64,000 nt of DNA from Adhaeribacter rhizoryzae (GTDB lineage: Bacteria; Bacteroidota; Bacteroidia; Cytophagales; Hymenobacteraceae): positions 229,688 through 293,687 of the forward strand of contig NZ_VWSF01000005.1 of assembly GCF_008629685.1 (NCBI RefSeq), in the 5' to 3' direction. Made by a program: the position numbers and the translations under genes. The notes below the pieces were generated by a model, which was given only the letters and a program-made list of their open reading frames with translations, was not told the origin of the DNA and searched no databases. Positions 63,624 through 64,000 of this stretch are shown piece by piece; position 1 is the first letter of the stretch, and the number at the start of each line of letters is the position of its first letter.

Positions 63624-63718
63624 TCCTCCCAAGAAAGAAAAAGCAGCATGCTTTTGGAATAAGGTGTTGAAAGCAAAGTGGAGCTAAGAAAAACTTAAAA
63701 AAATCTTCAAACATTTTT

Positions 63719-63748
63719 TTGCAGATTTAAACTTTCTTCTTACCTTTG
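63719..63748 (+). promoter_or_regulatory. rRNA operon promoter 3 (proximal)
   Basis: TTG (63719-63721), 19-base spacer, TACCTTTG (63741-63748), followed by CACTCCC, the same initial-transcribed motif as promoter 1. Confidence 0.78.
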
Positions 63749-64000
63749 CACTCCCAAACAGGAAGAGGCTAACAAAAGGTTAGTGTCAAGGTTTGGAATT
63801 GGCAAATAATAGCAAAAAAACATATCACGACGGCAGGTTGTGACGAATTAAACGGGCAAGAGTGGTATAAGCTTTTGTTGGTTTAAGAAAGTTCTTTGAA
63901 TAGAAGGAAATAAGAATAGCAAACCGCATAAGTGCTTTAAGCGAGATTGTTAGATGGTTAAAGGTTTAAATTGTTGTTAAGGCAATTCAACCATTAAGTC
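63749..64000 (+). other. Leader of an rRNA operon (16S rRNA begins beyond the window)
   Basis: The untranslated leader includes GTTCTTTGAA (63891-63900), a boxA-like element regularly found shortly before 16S in Bacteroidota. No 16S sequence is reached before base 64000. The assignment rests on the promoter cluster, the boxA-like site and the lack of coding frames. Confidence 0.7.

Noticed and set aside
63517..63714. Minus-strand frame of 65 codons near the window end
   Set aside because: It overlaps the middle rRNA promoter and leader. The Phe-rich, biased translation looks like chance.

Overview
The window is a contiguous piece of a Bacteroidota chromosome. It is most likely from the Cytophagales, family Hymenobacteraceae (an Adhaeribacter- or Pontibacter-like organism). 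That placement is inferred from gene content: a type IX secretion cargo with a PorP/SprF partner, type-B C-terminal sorting, a DUF4292/TPR/EnvC block, and a DUF2480 protein. It is also supported by repeated Bacteroidota promoters of the form TTG-N19-20-TAnnTTTG. Coding density is normal, intergenic DNA is A+T-rich, and I see no insertion sequence, prophage, integron or CRISPR array.

Layout. 1-18.3 kb is almost entirely on the minus strand: a malic enzyme cut by the window edge, a LysM lytic transglycosylase, gatA, two tandem tatA genes, an envelope block (EnvC-like LytM protein, DUF4292 lipoprotein, TPR protein, sugar nucleotidyltransferase, dut, flippase), an enoyl-CoA hydratase, and the rimP-nusA-infB operon. 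18.5-22.2 kb (plus) carries an EEP-family protein, cysS and an overlapping M28/glutaminyl-cyclase-type lipoprotein. 22.3-27.5 kb (minus) holds an LD-carboxypeptidase and a methionine module, metY-metX-hom, read from a SAM-I riboswitch. Directly after the riboswitch lies an unlisted 40-codon leader ORF with five consecutive cysteine codons. 27.7-38.8 kb carries a CNT nucleoside transporter, sodA, a tadA-like deaminase, aspS, an Lrp regulator, a strange tRNA-like gene with its own promoter and terminator, and several small or envelope proteins.

39-47.4 kb has a GH140-type glycosidase, a nucleoside hydrolase, and a T9SS operon: a small secreted protein, a 1363-residue repeat protein with a type-B sorting domain, and PorP/SprF. 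After a 1.3-kb stretch without genes come ferritin, a [2Fe-2S] thioredoxin-like ferredoxin, a HEAT protein, a DPP4-type peptidase, a ThuA protein, two arginine-deiminase superfamily enzymes, an M61 peptidase, rpmH-rnpA, a CtpA-type protease, tsaB and a DUF2480 protein. The last 0.8 kb is an rRNA-operon leader with three tandem promoters; 16S rRNA should start just past base 64000.

The two observations I rate highest are the SAM-I riboswitch plus poly-cysteine leader upstream of metY (27231-27506), and the 114-nt class-II-like tRNA with a predicted CUC anticodon and a 45-nt variable region (34270-34383). Everything here was read by eye; no database search or folding program was run.
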